Positions 18,230-27,044 of a stretch of DNA of 64,000 bases are shown here, in pieces; the first letter of the stretch is position 1; each line of letters opens with the position of its first letter. Origin of the DNA: Fischerella sp. PCC 9431 (GTDB taxonomy: Bacteria > Cyanobacteriota > Cyanobacteriia > Cyanobacteriales > Nostocaceae); NCBI RefSeq assembly GCF_000447295.1, contig NZ_KE650771.1, forward strand, positions 4,106,282 through 4,170,281, given 5' to 3'. The notes under the pieces were generated by a model that saw only the letters and a list, made by a program, of their open reading frames with translations, was not told the DNA's origin and made no database searches. The position numbers and the translations under genes were made by a program.

Positions 18230-18694
18230 TTACAACGATCGCCCAGTTGACTTCTCCTGTGCCGTTAACCAGTAGCCTACAACAGCGATCGCAATTGTAA
18301 TCATCGCTGCCACAACATTCGGATAAATTGGGATTCCACCTAGCTCAGGTTCACGAACATTACCCAAAACTGGGTCATTGAGAAAACCATAGGATGTTCC
18401 GGGCCAAAACCCAGCGGCAATTAGTCCAATCCAGAATGCAGAACCGAGGAATGCAGCTAGCCCCATAGAGAAGCGATCGCTGGTTGGACGCACTTTCAAA
18501 ATAGCTAAGGCAGCACCGCCTAACGAAGCCGCTGCAAAAAATGACATAGCACAGTGAAGTTTAGCATGGGGCAACCAGGCAGGGTTGTTCATATGACCAT
18601 TCGCCAAGATCACCGCATCAACCCCGATCGGGATTGTCAGTGTTGAAATGGCAGCGACGGTAAGTAACCATTTAGTGAGTTTGGCTCGATGCAT
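18230..18694 (-). CDS. Small four-helix membrane protein of unknown function
   Basis: A 154-residue protein with four hydrophobic segments at about 8-30, 48-68, 78-100 and 124-145, and short polar loops (HMNNPAWLPHAKLHC, PGTSYGFLNDPVLGNVREPELGG). No cofactor motif is evident beyond scattered His residues in the first loop. It precedes the NAD(P)-binding protein by 25 bases and is preceded by a broken AraC-type regulator on the same strand. Such small membrane proteins often travel with short oxidoreductase operons. I do not recognise a function. Confidence 0.65.
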   Translation of the reverse strand: MHRAKLTKWLLTVAAISTLTIPIGVDAVILANGHMNNPAWLPHAKLHCAMSFFAAASLGGAALAILKVRPTSDRFSMGLAAFLGSAFWIGLIAAGFWPGTSYGFLNDPVLGNVREPELGGIPIYPNVVAAMITIAIAVVGYWLTAQEKSTGRSL

Positions 18695-18888
18695 ACGGGT
18701 ATATATCGGTTCAATTATTCAGCGTTAGGAACGAAGTAAAGCATCGCTCTTGCTTAGTAAAGTAACTGAATAATGGAAAGAAAAATAGACGTTTCTTGCG
18801 GAATCGATGCCAAGATTGAGGTCATTCTTGCGATTGGGCAGATTAATCGTGCGTTCTAGAGTTCAGCATCAACGAAAGCTCTGGTGTA

Positions 18889-19023
18889 TTATGGCAACTT
18901 TTTAGTCAGTACCGCACTTGGCGTGACTCCAAAGTGCCGCTTAAAATGTTTGGCAAAGCGGCTTTGAGCCGCACAGCCCACAATTGGTAATATCTCTGTT
19001 TTTGTTTCCTCAATTACTGCTAG
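18889..19023 (-). pseudogene. C-terminal fragment of an AraC-family regulator
   Basis: Translation of the minus strand gives about 44 codons ending EILPIVGCAAQSRFAKHFKR followed by HFGVTPSAVLTKKLP and a stop. This is the second helix-turn-helix of AraC/XylS proteins (normally GFASQSHFxRxFKRxFGVTPS). An in-frame stop at the upstream end and no start codon show that only the tail remains. It precedes the small operon at 17560-18694 on the same strand, so it may be the remnant of that operon's former regulator. Confidence 0.65.
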
Positions 19024-19055
19024 CTAGGCAGTTACAAATATTCTGAAAATTCAGA

Positions 19056-20228
19056 CTAAGGTTGAAAACCCCACTTTTCCACAGCCCGACGTAGTGAACC
19101 TGATGGTAAATTTTCCGGTGCAAAAGATTGATTTTGGGCAACACGTTCTAACGCCTCAAAAAACGCCTGCACACCCGCAGCTGCACCATCTGGATGATCC
19201 ATAATGCCAGTCCCAGCATTGAGAATTACATCTTGACCGTAATCGGCTAAAGCTTTGGGAACAATACCTGGATGAATACCGGCTGAGGGAACAGGGAAGA
19301 CTCTACGACTACGCAAGATATCTCTAATTTGGGCTTCCTGTGTTGGATCAAAAGGTAAACTGCCGTAATGTGCTGGATACAGAACAGCGTCAGCACCAGC
19401 ATGAGCCATGAGGGTTCCCAATACCACCGAGTATGTCATACCATAATCGGGAGCGGCACATATTGCCCCCGCGAATGCTGGATGGGCGAAGATGGGAACA
19501 TTGATTTCCGGGTCACTCGCTAAAGCAGATAGTACCGAAAAGCCGTAGGTAAGGACATTGAGCAAGAGTGCATTGGCACCTTCTCGTACCAAAAGACGTG
19601 CTTTCTCTATTAATTTGTCTGCCGTACCTGTGATGTTGGTTGCATATAATATTGTACGTCCAGTTTTTTGCTTGACTTCTTTTATAACTTGGCGACAAGC
19701 CTGGAGGCGTTCTAGGGTTGGGGCAATATCTAAATCCCCTAAAATTTCATCATCTTTAATAATATCTAGACCAGCATAGGCTACCTCTGACAAAATTGCA
19801 GCGTGGTCTGAGGCGCAAAGCCCCAATGCTGGTTTAAATATAGCCATAATTAAGGGGCGGTCAAACACTCCCAGGCGTTCACGGATACCTGTAATTCCAA
19901 CTTTGGGAGAATGACCATAGGTTTGTGGTAGACGCACCGCAATAACTTTGGCTGCACCAGCCATTGAGTATTTACCAAATATCATTGTCAACAGGCTGGA
20001 TACATCGTTTTCCACATTAGCTTCTGGAAAACGAATCGTAGCAATGCTGTGACCTGTTTCGGTTTCCGTTTGGACTGAGACAACTTCCCCCAGGTGCGAT
20101 CGCAAAGCTGCTTCTCTATGGGTAAAACGTGCATCCCAAGTTCCGACTGTTTGCCCAACGGCGATCACTTTGGCTTGTTTATGAGGGTCTACACCCGCAG
20201 GAAAGCGATAGTCTACTTCAATTGTCAT
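19056..20228 (-). CDS. RuBisCO-like protein (form IV), probable methionine-salvage enolase type
   Basis: A 390-residue protein of the RuBisCO large-subunit superfamily. MTIEVDYRFPAGVDPHKQA starts the N-terminal domain; the barrel follows. IFKPALGL keeps the first active-site Lys of the KPKLGL motif but not the second. GLDIIKDDE keeps the Lys-Asp-Glu metal site with the carbamylated Lys. The true RuBisCO motifs HIHAGT and GKLEG are absent, and LYPAHYGSLPFD stands there instead, similar to the PSPYGS region of MtnW. The protein is also shorter than RuBisCO (about 470 residues). MtnW enolises 2,3-diketo-5-methylthiopentyl-1-phosphate in methionine salvage. That activity is plausible, but no other salvage gene is in the window, so another RLP class is possible. 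Confidence 0.8.
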   Translation of the reverse strand: MTIEVDYRFPAGVDPHKQAKVIAVGQTVGTWDARFTHREAALRSHLGEVVSVQTETETGHSIATIRFPEANVENDVSSLLTMIFGKYSMAGAAKVIAVRLPQTYGHSPKVGITGIRERLGVFDRPLIMAIFKPALGLCASDHAAILSEVAYAGLDIIKDDEILGDLDIAPTLERLQACRQVIKEVKQKTGRTILYATNITGTADKLIEKARLLVREGANALLLNVLTYGFSVLSALASDPEINVPIFAHPAFAGAICAAPDYGMTYSVVLGTLMAHAGADAVLYPAHYGSLPFDPTQEAQIRDILRSRRVFPVPSAGIHPGIVPKALADYGQDVILNAGTGIMDHPDGAAAGVQAFFEALERVAQNQSFAPENLPSGSLRRAVEKWGFQP

Positions 20229-20323
20229 TTGTCAAAAGTCAGGCGTCAATTATCAAGTTTTTGGAATCATAAACTACCAAGAATCAATCATCAAGCACAA
20301 AGCATAAACTACAAATAACAAAA

Positions 20324-20713
20324 CTAGAGAGTTTCCAAATAACTAAGCAGATCTGCCATTTCTTGAATACTAGGCTGGAATTTTGGCATAGGAGGAGTTT
20401 CGCCACTAATGACTTGATGAATTAGACCGTAGGGGGATTTGTGCTTAGAGACTCCTTGTAGACTAGGACCGACTCGACCGTCTGCTTCCAAACCATGACA
20501 ACCAGCACAGTTAATTTGAAAGATAGCATGTCCCTGTACTGGATCACCTGTCAGGGATAGAACTGTCTTGACATAGGGATCAGAAGCTCCTACTATGCGA
20601 ACAGCAAAAATCCCCAAGAGAAACGCTAGCAAAATCGCCAGAGCCATTAAGGCGATTCGCTGAATAATATTTTTAGATTGGGTAATTTGGTTATCCAAAT
20701 TTTTTGCTGTCAA
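20324..20713 (-). CDS. cytM: Cytochrome CytM, membrane-anchored c-type cytochrome
   Basis: A 129-residue protein with a single N-terminal membrane anchor (IALMALAILLAFLLGIF, about residues 20-40) and one c-type heme site NCAGCHG near residue 71, with the distal Met probably in TPPMPKFQPS. Size, anchor and heme motif match cyanobacterial cytochrome M. CytM is a minor electron carrier reported to affect respiration and photosynthetic electron flow, especially in dark heterotrophic conditions. It is transcribed divergently from petG with about 200 bases between starts. The heme would face the lumen or periplasm. Confidence 0.85.
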   Translation of the reverse strand: MTAKNLDNQITQSKNIIQRIALMALAILLAFLLGIFAVRIVGASDPYVKTVLSLTGDPVQGHAIFQINCAGCHGLEADGRVGPSLQGVSKHKSPYGLIHQVISGETPPMPKFQPSIQEMADLLSYLETL

Positions 20714-20908
20714 AGTTTAGGTGTACAAAAAAATTTTCATTTCATACACATAGCTTAAAATTTCTTTGATTGTGTTTGCAAGCACAACATCTATTTTTCT
20801 GTTTTCTTTTGTTGCCTAAAACCATCTTCACACATGGGATTGATGCCAAATTTGGTAAGATTGGGAACAGGAAATAAATCTTTAACAACTGCAACAAGGA
20901 GATCTCAA

Positions 20909-21022
20909 GTGGTTGAACCCCTGCTAGACGGCATTGTTCTGGGTCTAATCTTCGTAACTCTAAGTGGATTGTTCTACGCTGCTTATAAGCAATACAAACG
21001 CCCCAACGAGTTGGGAGGTTAA
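20909..21022 (+). CDS. petG: Cytochrome b6f complex subunit PetG
   Basis: A 37-residue membrane subunit starting [20 protein letters not shown] and ending in [12 protein letters not shown], which is the standard length and near-invariant sequence of PetG. It has one transmembrane helix and stabilises the cytochrome b6f dimer in the thylakoid. The start is GTG at 20909, preceded by AAGGAG eleven bases upstream. The frame stays open upstream to an ATG at 20834, but those 25 residues are not part of known PetG and the extension should be ignored. It is divergent from cytM. Confidence 0.95.
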   Translation: MVEPLLDGIVLGLIFVTLSGLFYAAYKQYKRPNELGG

Positions 21023-21844
21023 TTTTTATTAAGGAGATAGGAGGAGACGAGAAGAGTGGGAAATGTGGTGATGCGGAGAATCTAATTGCAAATACTCTCC
21101 ATGTCTCCCTTATCGTCCTCGTCTCCCTTGTCTCACTCTCGGTTAGGTGAGTTATACCAAATTCGGATGATCACTTTATCGATCTCAATGAATAATATAA
21201 GTGTTTAAACGAACATAATATTAATTCTTGTACTCCCACCAAGCACTTGTTGCCACAATCAAGTTAATAATGTATCAATGTCCATGATGCACGGTTTGTT
21301 GACGCTATGTGTGTGCATGGAGTATTTCACATTTTGACTTTTAACATAGAGGACTTTAAGCGCTACACAGGAGAAATAACCCCCTATCTATCCTTCCTCT
21401 GTGACACCTTAACTTTTTGGTTAACTTGATGGCTGGTAATCGTGCTTATACTTATTTACCTCAAAAACCTTCGATTGATATTTACCCAAAAGATTTGCCT
21501 ACACTAACTCCTGGCATTTTTTAGCTCTGTCGAGATCACGTTAAACAAAAAAAAATTTGCTCACAATTTTTGCATATGGTATTTTCATATGTGGTTACGC
21601 TCAAAAATAATTCTCACTAAAGTTTGATAGATATTGTTCTCTTAACTTTCATACAAGATTAAGAGATGCAAACGGTCTGAAATATTTCTGTGGATGATTG
21701 TCTATCAAAGAAATCAAAATCTTCTGATAGAAGAATGCCTACTTATATCTGAGTTCCTGTTAGTATCCTGATTCATCTAACAGTAGAGAAATACTGATTT
21801 CTCCAAGTTTGCTTTGCCAAAAATTTAGTTAGGATTTGTATCTC
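21023..21844. other. Long intergenic region, no convincing gene
   Basis: About 820 bases. At 21045-21145 a purine-rich stretch is followed by pyrimidine-rich CTCCCTTATCGTCCTCGTCTCCCTTGTCTC and could fold back. A 31-codon frame at 21429-21524 (starts MAGNRAYTYLPQKPS) has reasonable composition but no support. The last 300 bases are AT-rich and should carry the promoter of the following gene. No RNA gene was recognised. Confidence 0.35.
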
Positions 21845-22516
21845 ATGAGTTCAGAAGCATCTAAGCAAGCACCTATTTGGATACAAGATAGAGATAGTGT
21901 CATCGCTCATGATCCTAATGTTGAGTGGCGATATCAAGTACCACCTGATTACTCACGCACTAATCAATACCTCAAACAACAAAGTAAATATCATCATCTT
22001 GAGGGTTCTTTAGAAGCAATAGTGCAGAATTTAGTGAGAGCTTTTGAAATGGAAGCTTCTTACAAAACAAATCCTCAACAGTGGGTTTCCATAGTGGCAG
22101 ATAAGTTTCGCATGACTACTAATGGTGGTCCTGCTTATACTGCTGAAGATGTAGTAGATGTAGGAACTTATAATCTCTTTTTGGGAGATTCAGAGCAATA
22201 CAAATCTTCAGAAGAATCTTTTGAATCATCAGCGCATATTTTTCATCAAGCATTTCCTAATGGCTTTTTATGGGAACTTGTCGAAGTTTTATCAGGCCCA
22301 CCAAACGTAACATTTAAGTGGCGACATTGGGGAACTTTTAGTGGCTCCTACAAGGAAAATGCACCGACAGGGGAAACTGTAGAAATAGTAGGTATGAGTA
22401 TTGCTCGCGTGGATGACGATTTGAAAATTTTGTCTCTAGAACACTTTTTTGATAATAGTTCATTTCTGAATAAGTTAGCAACAGGATGTCCTGTTCACGG
22501 TCAATCTCCAACTTAG
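21845..22516 (+). CDS. SnoaL/ester-cyclase-like protein
   Basis: A 223-residue soluble protein, start MSSEASKQAPIWIQ at 21845 (a TTG three codons earlier is less likely). The C-terminal two thirds look like a SnoaL-type alpha+beta barrel: LVRAFEMEASYKTNPQQWVS as an early helix, FPNGFLWELVEVLSGPPNVTF and FKWRHWGTFSGSY as strands, TGETVEIVGMSIARVDDDLK and ILSLEHFFDNSSFL at the end. This pattern is seen in polyketide-cyclase-like and nuclear transport factor 2-like proteins. The tail CPVHG is unusual. Role unknown; the fold assignment comes from the GxxxGxxxxxGxxV-like spacing and is moderate. Confidence 0.65.
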   Translation: MSSEASKQAPIWIQDRDSVIAHDPNVEWRYQVPPDYSRTNQYLKQQSKYHHLEGSLEAIVQNLVRAFEMEASYKTNPQQWVSIVADKFRMTTNGGPAYTAEDVVDVGTYNLFLGDSEQYKSSEESFESSAHIFHQAFPNGFLWELVEVLSGPPNVTFKWRHWGTFSGSYKENAPTGETVEIVGMSIARVDDDLKILSLEHFFDNSSFLNKLATGCPVHGQSPT

Positions 22517-22575
22517 AAATATCGGCGTTGCTGATTTCATGTATGAAAATGATTCTGCGTAATGGCAAAATCCTT

Positions 22576-22603
22576 GTAGAGACGCGATATATCGCGTCTC
22601 TAC
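22576..22603. repeat. Perfect 28-bp palindrome GTAGAGACGCGATA family
   Basis: GTAGAGACGCGATA followed immediately by its exact reverse complement. Related elements occur at 30220-30247, 42329-42357, 45517-45580, 49226-49288 and 51447-51471. It lies in the spacer between two convergent genes and could fold into a hairpin in RNA from either strand. Confidence 0.85.
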
Positions 22604-22730
22604 ATCCGAATTCATACCGCAAGCAACGCCGAAGTATCAGCTATGACGCTTTGAAATTACACAGTTATTGATGAATTTTGTTGACTGTTAAACTTTAACA
22701 GTCAACAGTTAATAGGAAGGATACTGTTGA

Positions 22731-23279
22731 TCAATCACCTGAGCCTGTTGTGTAGAAAGTCACAGCCGTGTTTCCATACATTTTTTGACGGCAGATTTCT
22801 AAACCAGAAATTATTGGTGGTGTATTCTGAGGACTGTGTTCGACTGCTATTTCCCCATCAATATCTAATAATTTGTAAGATGCGATCGCCTCTAGTACTG
22901 GTTGATAAACTTGACTAGCATAAGGTGGATCAAAATAAATTCTATTAAAATGTTGTCCAGCTAGTTTCGGCAACCACTGCACTACATCACCCCGCAGCAC
23001 TTTCCATTCTTGTTGCTCCTTCGCTACTTGTTGCCAGTTTTGTTGGATAATTGCACAGGCACGGTTGGATTGTTCGATCGCGATCGCACTTGTTGCGCCT
23101 CTACACAATGCTTCTGCACCCATCGAACCTGTACCAGCACATAAATCTAGCCAACGACATCCTTCTATTGTTCCCTGCCAAATATTAAAGATAGCTTCTC
23201 GAACCCGCGCACTTGTCGGTCTGGTATCTTTTCCTGGTAATGTTTTTAACTGACGATTTCCGTAAATTCTCAGAGCCAT
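22731..23279 (-). CDS. rsmD: 16S rRNA (guanine(966)-N(2))-methyltransferase RsmD
   Basis: A 182-residue SAM-dependent methyltransferase. The N-terminus MALRIYGNRQLKTLPGKDTRPTSARVREA is typical of RsmD. SAM binding is shown by LDLCAGTGSMGAEALCRGA (about residues 42-60), and the catalytic N-methyltransferase motif by FDPPYAS near residue 116. It modifies G966 of 16S rRNA during assembly of the small ribosomal subunit. Length is normal. hisH lies upstream on the same strand after about 220 bases, so the two may or may not share a transcript. Confidence 0.93.
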   Translation of the reverse strand: MALRIYGNRQLKTLPGKDTRPTSARVREAIFNIWQGTIEGCRWLDLCAGTGSMGAEALCRGATSAIAIEQSNRACAIIQQNWQQVAKEQQEWKVLRGDVVQWLPKLAGQHFNRIYFDPPYASQVYQPVLEAIASYKLLDIDGEIAVEHSPQNTPPIISGLEICRQKMYGNTAVTFYTTGSGD

Positions 23280-23502
23280 GAGCTTGGGGTCAAAATTAAC
23301 GCAGATTTGAGTACAAACTCACTTTCGCTCTAACTTTATGATCACAAAAAGTGGTTCAAGTAAAATATTAACTAATTACCTGTTCCATTAGATAACAATC
23401 CATCACATTCATAGCAAAATTTTTCCATCATTCTGACCAGGAATGGCGGAGAGGATAAAACAGGTGAAGTGATAAGATAAATTTACAAAAATTAACTTGG
23501 TT

Positions 23503-24144
23503 TTAAGCAGCAATTTCTTCGCGATCGCGGACTTGGGCAACAAAATTAGACAGAATTTGCAATCCGATATTAGAAGATTTTTCTGGGTGAAACTGAACTG
23601 CCATTAAGTTTTCGTAAGCAATAGCAGCAGTAACAGTTTGATTCCCATGAGTGACATTAGCCGCACGGACTTCAAGATCGGCGGGGTCAACATAATAAGA
23701 ATGGACAAAATATACCCAAGGTTGAGGTGCTAAATATTCCCATAAAAGGCATTTTGGTTGAGTCAATTCGAGTTGATTCCAACCCATATGGGGAATAGTA
23801 ATTCCTGGTTCTGGACGGAAGCGTCGTACTTTTCCTTTAATAATTCCTAGTCCTGGTTCGCAGCCTTCTTCACTGGACTCAAACAAAATTTGCAGTCCCA
23901 AACAAATACCTAAAAAAGGTTTACCAGATGTGATCGCTGTTTTGATGGGTGCTTCTAAATTCCGCGATCTTAAATGTTGCACTGCCGGATCAAATGCACC
24001 CACTCCCGGCAATACTATGGCATCTGCTCTTTCTAATTCCTTTGCAGAGTCTGTCACTTTTGGAGTTGCCCCAGCTTTTTCTAAACCTTTGCAGACTGAG
24101 TGCAAATTCCCCATGTCATAGTCCACAACTGCTATAACCGCCAT
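23503..24144 (-). CDS. hisH: Imidazole glycerol phosphate synthase subunit HisH
   Basis: A 213-residue class I glutamine amidotransferase that releases ammonia from glutamine for HisF in histidine biosynthesis. The nucleophile Cys is in FLGICLGLQILFE (about residue 84), and the His-Glu pair in AVQFHPEKSS (about 192). The N-terminus IAVVDYDMGNLHSVCKGLEK is diagnostic. The start MAVIAVV at 24144 is preceded by GGGAGC; the frame allows an ATG six codons upstream, which would bury that site. The gene for its partner HisF is not in the window. Confidence 0.95.
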   Translation of the reverse strand: MAVIAVVDYDMGNLHSVCKGLEKAGATPKVTDSAKELERADAIVLPGVGAFDPAVQHLRSRNLEAPIKTAITSGKPFLGICLGLQILFESSEEGCEPGLGIIKGKVRRFRPEPGITIPHMGWNQLELTQPKCLLWEYLAPQPWVYFVHSYYVDPADLEVRAANVTHGNQTVTAAIAYENLMAVQFHPEKSSNIGLQILSNFVAQVRDREEIAA

Positions 24145-24755
24145 TAACTTGCTCCCTGTCAATTAATTATGGAGGGTAATTCTATTTTAAATAATATTCG
24201 TAATGACGAGAAGGTTGCTATTAATTTATTTTGCAATTTGGCTATCTGATCAAAAATCAAATTCTGATGATGATTTATTGATTGAACTAACGAAACTTGA
24301 TTCGATATCTCATGCTTTAACTTTGGTGCGATCGCTGCCTATGGATGTGCAACTAGCCAAGACTCAAGTACTGGAAAAAACCGCAGAACCATGACCATAC
24401 GGGATTATCTGCTGTGGCATGACCCAAAAGCAGGTGCAATTAAGAGTGGAATCAAATGCTGCTTTGAGCCAAACTGTGTTGTCAACAACGGTGAATTTAA
24501 AGCAATTGGTGGTCAAGACTAGAATTTTGAGATTAGCCATGACGGCGGCAAATTTGTCTGTTAAAGGTCTAAATTATTCAGTACTAGATGACCTGCGACA
24601 GTCCCAATTAAAAATTACTTGCACATTTATTCGCGTTTCTATTTTGACTACAGAAAATTTGCCTTCAATACTTGCTGATTTTTTATTAATTATTCACAGT
24701 GTGGCACTTTGATAAAATCTTTTGCGTCTGTTTGTAGAAAAATTCATCTAGGTAT
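24145..24755. other. Intergenic region with small overlapping open frames, possible decayed gene
   Basis: Three short plus-strand frames follow one another: 63 codons (24203-24394), 43 codons beginning MTIRDYLLWHDPKAG and overlapping it by four bases (ATGA at 24390-24393), and 97 codons (24419-24712). Their compositions are partly protein-like, but none shows a motif I know. One reading is a single frameshifted gene, another is chance. The following DUF3370 gene starts about 40 bases after the last frame. Confidence 0.3.
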
Positions 24756-26126
24756 ATGTTGCCAATCTTACTCATTATTCCTCTCGCTCAAACAACTCCT
24801 CTGCCACCATCAGTACCTGAAGAAGTAGTACAAACTCAACAAGTACGTCCTTTACCAGGAAAACTAGATAAGATACCAACCTTTAATAGCAATAGTCCCG
24901 AAAAGGTAATGACAGAAGGAATTCTTTTGTCTACTTTTCCTAGTAAAGGGAAAAAAGTGCCAACCGCACATCTCAACTATCCCTTTAAGGGAAGATTTGA
25001 TATTTTTGCCCATCATGTCGCGGAAGCACCTACCCCAAATGACTTGCGATCGCTTTATCTAGGGATAATCCTACATAACCCAGGTAAACAACCAGTAAAG
25101 GTTAATGTGTTTCAAGGTGCAACTTATTTAAGTCAGCCGGATGCACCCTTTGTGGAATTACCATCTTTGACTCAAAATCTTTTAGGAAATGTTTTTGCTG
25201 GACCAGGCGATCGCGTCATGAATGATATTTTACGCGGGCGTCGCCAAGATATTTTTCCTCCCCAAATTGTGATTCCTCCAGGGGAAAGTCAGATGCTGTT
25301 GAATGCACCAATTCCAGTCAAAGGACTCACCCCACCTTTAAATGGTCGATCTGCTTTGATTCGTCTGCATAGTAATGGAACTGTGTATGCAGCTAGTTTG
25401 GCGATGTTTGCAAAAACTAATCCTGATGGTAGCGATCGCCCGCCTAATTTAAAAGAATGGGAAAATTTACTCAATAACGGTGACTTATCAGGGCCGCGAG
25501 ATAAAACCCCTACTCCTTTAGAAAAAACCGACAAACCCATAGTTTATGGACGTGTCGCTGGGGTAGCAAACGGTTCTTTTTGGCGGGCTTTTATTACAGA
25601 TGGTGCTAAATCCAAATATCTGACTATTCCTCAGCCGGGTCAAGCTTATTCTTATGCATTAAGTACTGTCCCCGGTGGAACTTTAGGAACAGATCAAATT
25701 CAAAGTGCGCCCATGTTAGTTCGCTATCCTGACACAGCTTATCGTGCTCATGGAAATTACGGCATACAATACAACCTGAAGTTCCCGCTACATAACAACA
25801 CCCAGACACCGCAAAAAGTAACTATATCTATGCAGACACCCCTCAAAGAAGACCAGTTAGTAAAACCGGGGTTACGCTTTTTGAGTACACCAGCCCAACA
25901 AGTGTACTTCCGTGGGACAGTCCGCTTAGGCTACAAGGATGATCAAGGTCAGCAACAAACCCAGTTTGTGCATTTGGTACAAAAGCGCGGTCAATCTGGA
26001 GAACCCTTAGTCGTATTAAATATGAAACCAGGTGACAAAAGATTAGTACAAGTAGATTTTCTTTATCCGCCAGACGCAACACCACCGCAGGTATTAACGG
26101 TTGAAACTGCAATCAGGGAACAGTGA
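24756..26126 (+). CDS. DUF3370 family protein
   Basis: A 456-residue protein characteristic of cyanobacteria. The first dozen residues (MLPILLIIPLAQT) form a short hydrophobic leader, so it is probably exported or anchored. The body has many family-typical segments: VRPLPGKLDKIPTFNSNSPE, LYLGIILHNPGKQPVKV, FAGPGDRVMNDILRGRRQ, PPQIVIPPGESQMLLN, and LNMKPGDKRLVQVDFLYPPD. No catalytic motif is evident. The repeated beta-strand pattern and Pro/Gly-rich turns suggest an extracellular or periplasmic beta-sandwich protein. Function is unknown. Confidence 0.8.
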   Translation: MLPILLIIPLAQTTPLPPSVPEEVVQTQQVRPLPGKLDKIPTFNSNSPEKVMTEGILLSTFPSKGKKVPTAHLNYPFKGRFDIFAHHVAEAPTPNDLRSLYLGIILHNPGKQPVKVNVFQGATYLSQPDAPFVELPSLTQNLLGNVFAGPGDRVMNDILRGRRQDIFPPQIVIPPGESQMLLNAPIPVKGLTPPLNGRSALIRLHSNGTVYAASLAMFAKTNPDGSDRPPNLKEWENLLNNGDLSGPRDKTPTPLEKTDKPIVYGRVAGVANGSFWRAFITDGAKSKYLTIPQPGQAYSYALSTVPGGTLGTDQIQSAPMLVRYPDTAYRAHGNYGIQYNLKFPLHNNTQTPQKVTISMQTPLKEDQLVKPGLRFLSTPAQQVYFRGTVRLGYKDDQGQQQTQFVHLVQKRGQSGEPLVVLNMKPGDKRLVQVDFLYPPDATPPQVLTVETAIREQ

Positions 26127-26185
26127 TCAGTGATCAGTTATCAGTGAACAGGTTTCAAATTATCACTGAATAATTAAAAAACAAA

Positions 26186-26209
26186 ATCCCCAGTTGTTCA
26201 ACTGGGGAT
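26186..26209 (-). terminator. Rho-independent terminator of the Psb35-like gene
   Basis: ATCCCCAGTTG pairs perfectly with CAACTGGGGAT across a two-base gap (11-bp stem). On the minus strand it is followed by TTTTGTTTTTTAATTA, the expected T-rich tract. It lies about 55 bases past the stop of the minus-strand gene ending at 26265; the plus-strand side has no T-run. Confidence 0.8.
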
Positions 26210-26264
26210 AATTCAAAACTCTCAAATAAACTAAATTTTTGTGGAAGAAACCCAATGTCTGTCA

Positions 26265-26495
26265 TTAATTAGGTAATGTATTGCTGAAATAAGCATCCAT
26301 TCGATATGCAGGGGTGCGATCGCTGTAGTCTATATCCTTACCAGTGATAGATTTAGCCAGTTTTTCAAAAGATTCAGAACGCCAGTTACGTTCGTGGATA
26401 GGCTTTCTTTGTTCTCCCAAGAAATAAGCCATAGAACCCAGTAAGGAAGCTGCTACCCAACCAACAACGAATAATCCAATCAAGATAGTAATCAT
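26265..26495 (-). CDS. psb35: Photosystem II assembly protein Psb35-like
   Basis: A 76-residue protein with one N-terminal transmembrane helix (ITILIGLFVVGWVAASLLGSMAYF split at about residues 2-25), followed by GEQRKPIHERNWRSESFEK and a polar C-terminus (TPAYRMDAYFSNTLPN). The GxxAYFxGEQxKPIHxRNW pattern is what I remember for Psb35, a small thylakoid protein that associates with photosystem II assembly intermediates. A terminator hairpin follows the gene. The assignment is from memory of the motif; a generic small thylakoid membrane protein is the fallback. Confidence 0.6.
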   Translation of the reverse strand: MITILIGLFVVGWVAASLLGSMAYFLGEQRKPIHERNWRSESFEKLAKSITGKDIDYSDRTPAYRMDAYFSNTLPN

Positions 26496-26684
26496 AGTTT
26501 TTAGCTCTTTGTTTAAGTTTTATGGCTTTATGTAAATAAATGTAACAGGAACTCAACAATTAGGTCATGGTGTGGATACCGAAAAAAAGATCGGGTATTC
26601 CACACTTCAGCCTTATGTAGGCTTGGTAGTACAAGGCGATCATATATGAGTGGTGAGAATTGCAGAGTTTAAATACCCGACTTC

Positions 26685-27044
26685 TCAGTAGAAATCGGGG
26701 ATGTTGTTCTGGAAGATCCTGCGATCGCCATGACTAGGAGGCTGGGAAATCACCAAAAACTCCAAATCTTGCTGTGATTCATTAAATATTTGATGGGGAA
26801 CATCAGGCGGAACTTCCATACCTTCATGTTGGTGTAAAACTTGTCGCTTTCCTGCTATTTCTATAGTTGCTTCACCGGATAAAATAAAGAAAAACTGCCG
26901 TGCTTTCTGATGATAGTGCTTAACTTCCGCAGTTTTTGGAGGCATAAGTTCTTGAATTACACTTAACTCGGTTTGCTTAACTAAATGCCAACCATGACAG
27001 TTATTGCCCCATATATAATGTTCAGCAGTATCTTTATTAATCAT
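26685..27044 (-). CDS. Cupin-domain protein overlapping a toxin gene
   Basis: A 119-residue single-cupin protein. The two cupin motifs are visible: HYHQKARQFFFILSGEA (metal-binding His pair and following Glu/Gln region, about residues 43-59) and PPDVPHQIFN (His, about 78-87). Family members fold as small beta barrels and often bind a divalent metal or sugar-like ligand. Its ATG (27042-27044) lies inside the end of the YhaV-type toxin gene (stop at 27037-27039), so the frames share eight bases. It is therefore the third gene of an antitoxin-toxin-cupin transcript. Whether it has any role with the toxin is unknown; it may simply have lost its own promoter. Confidence 0.8.
   Translation of the reverse strand: MINKDTAEHYIWGNNCHGWHLVKQTELSVIQELMPPKTAEVKHYHQKARQFFFILSGEATIEIAGKRQVLHQHEGMEVPPDVPHQIFNESQQDLEFLVISQPPSHGDRRIFQNNIPDFY

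Noticed and set aside
26570-26620. Imperfect hairpin GTGTGGATACC...GGGTATTCCACAC between the cupin and Psb35-like genes
   Set aside because: The stem has a bulge and the T-run lies in the loop, so it is a poor terminator; not called as a feature.
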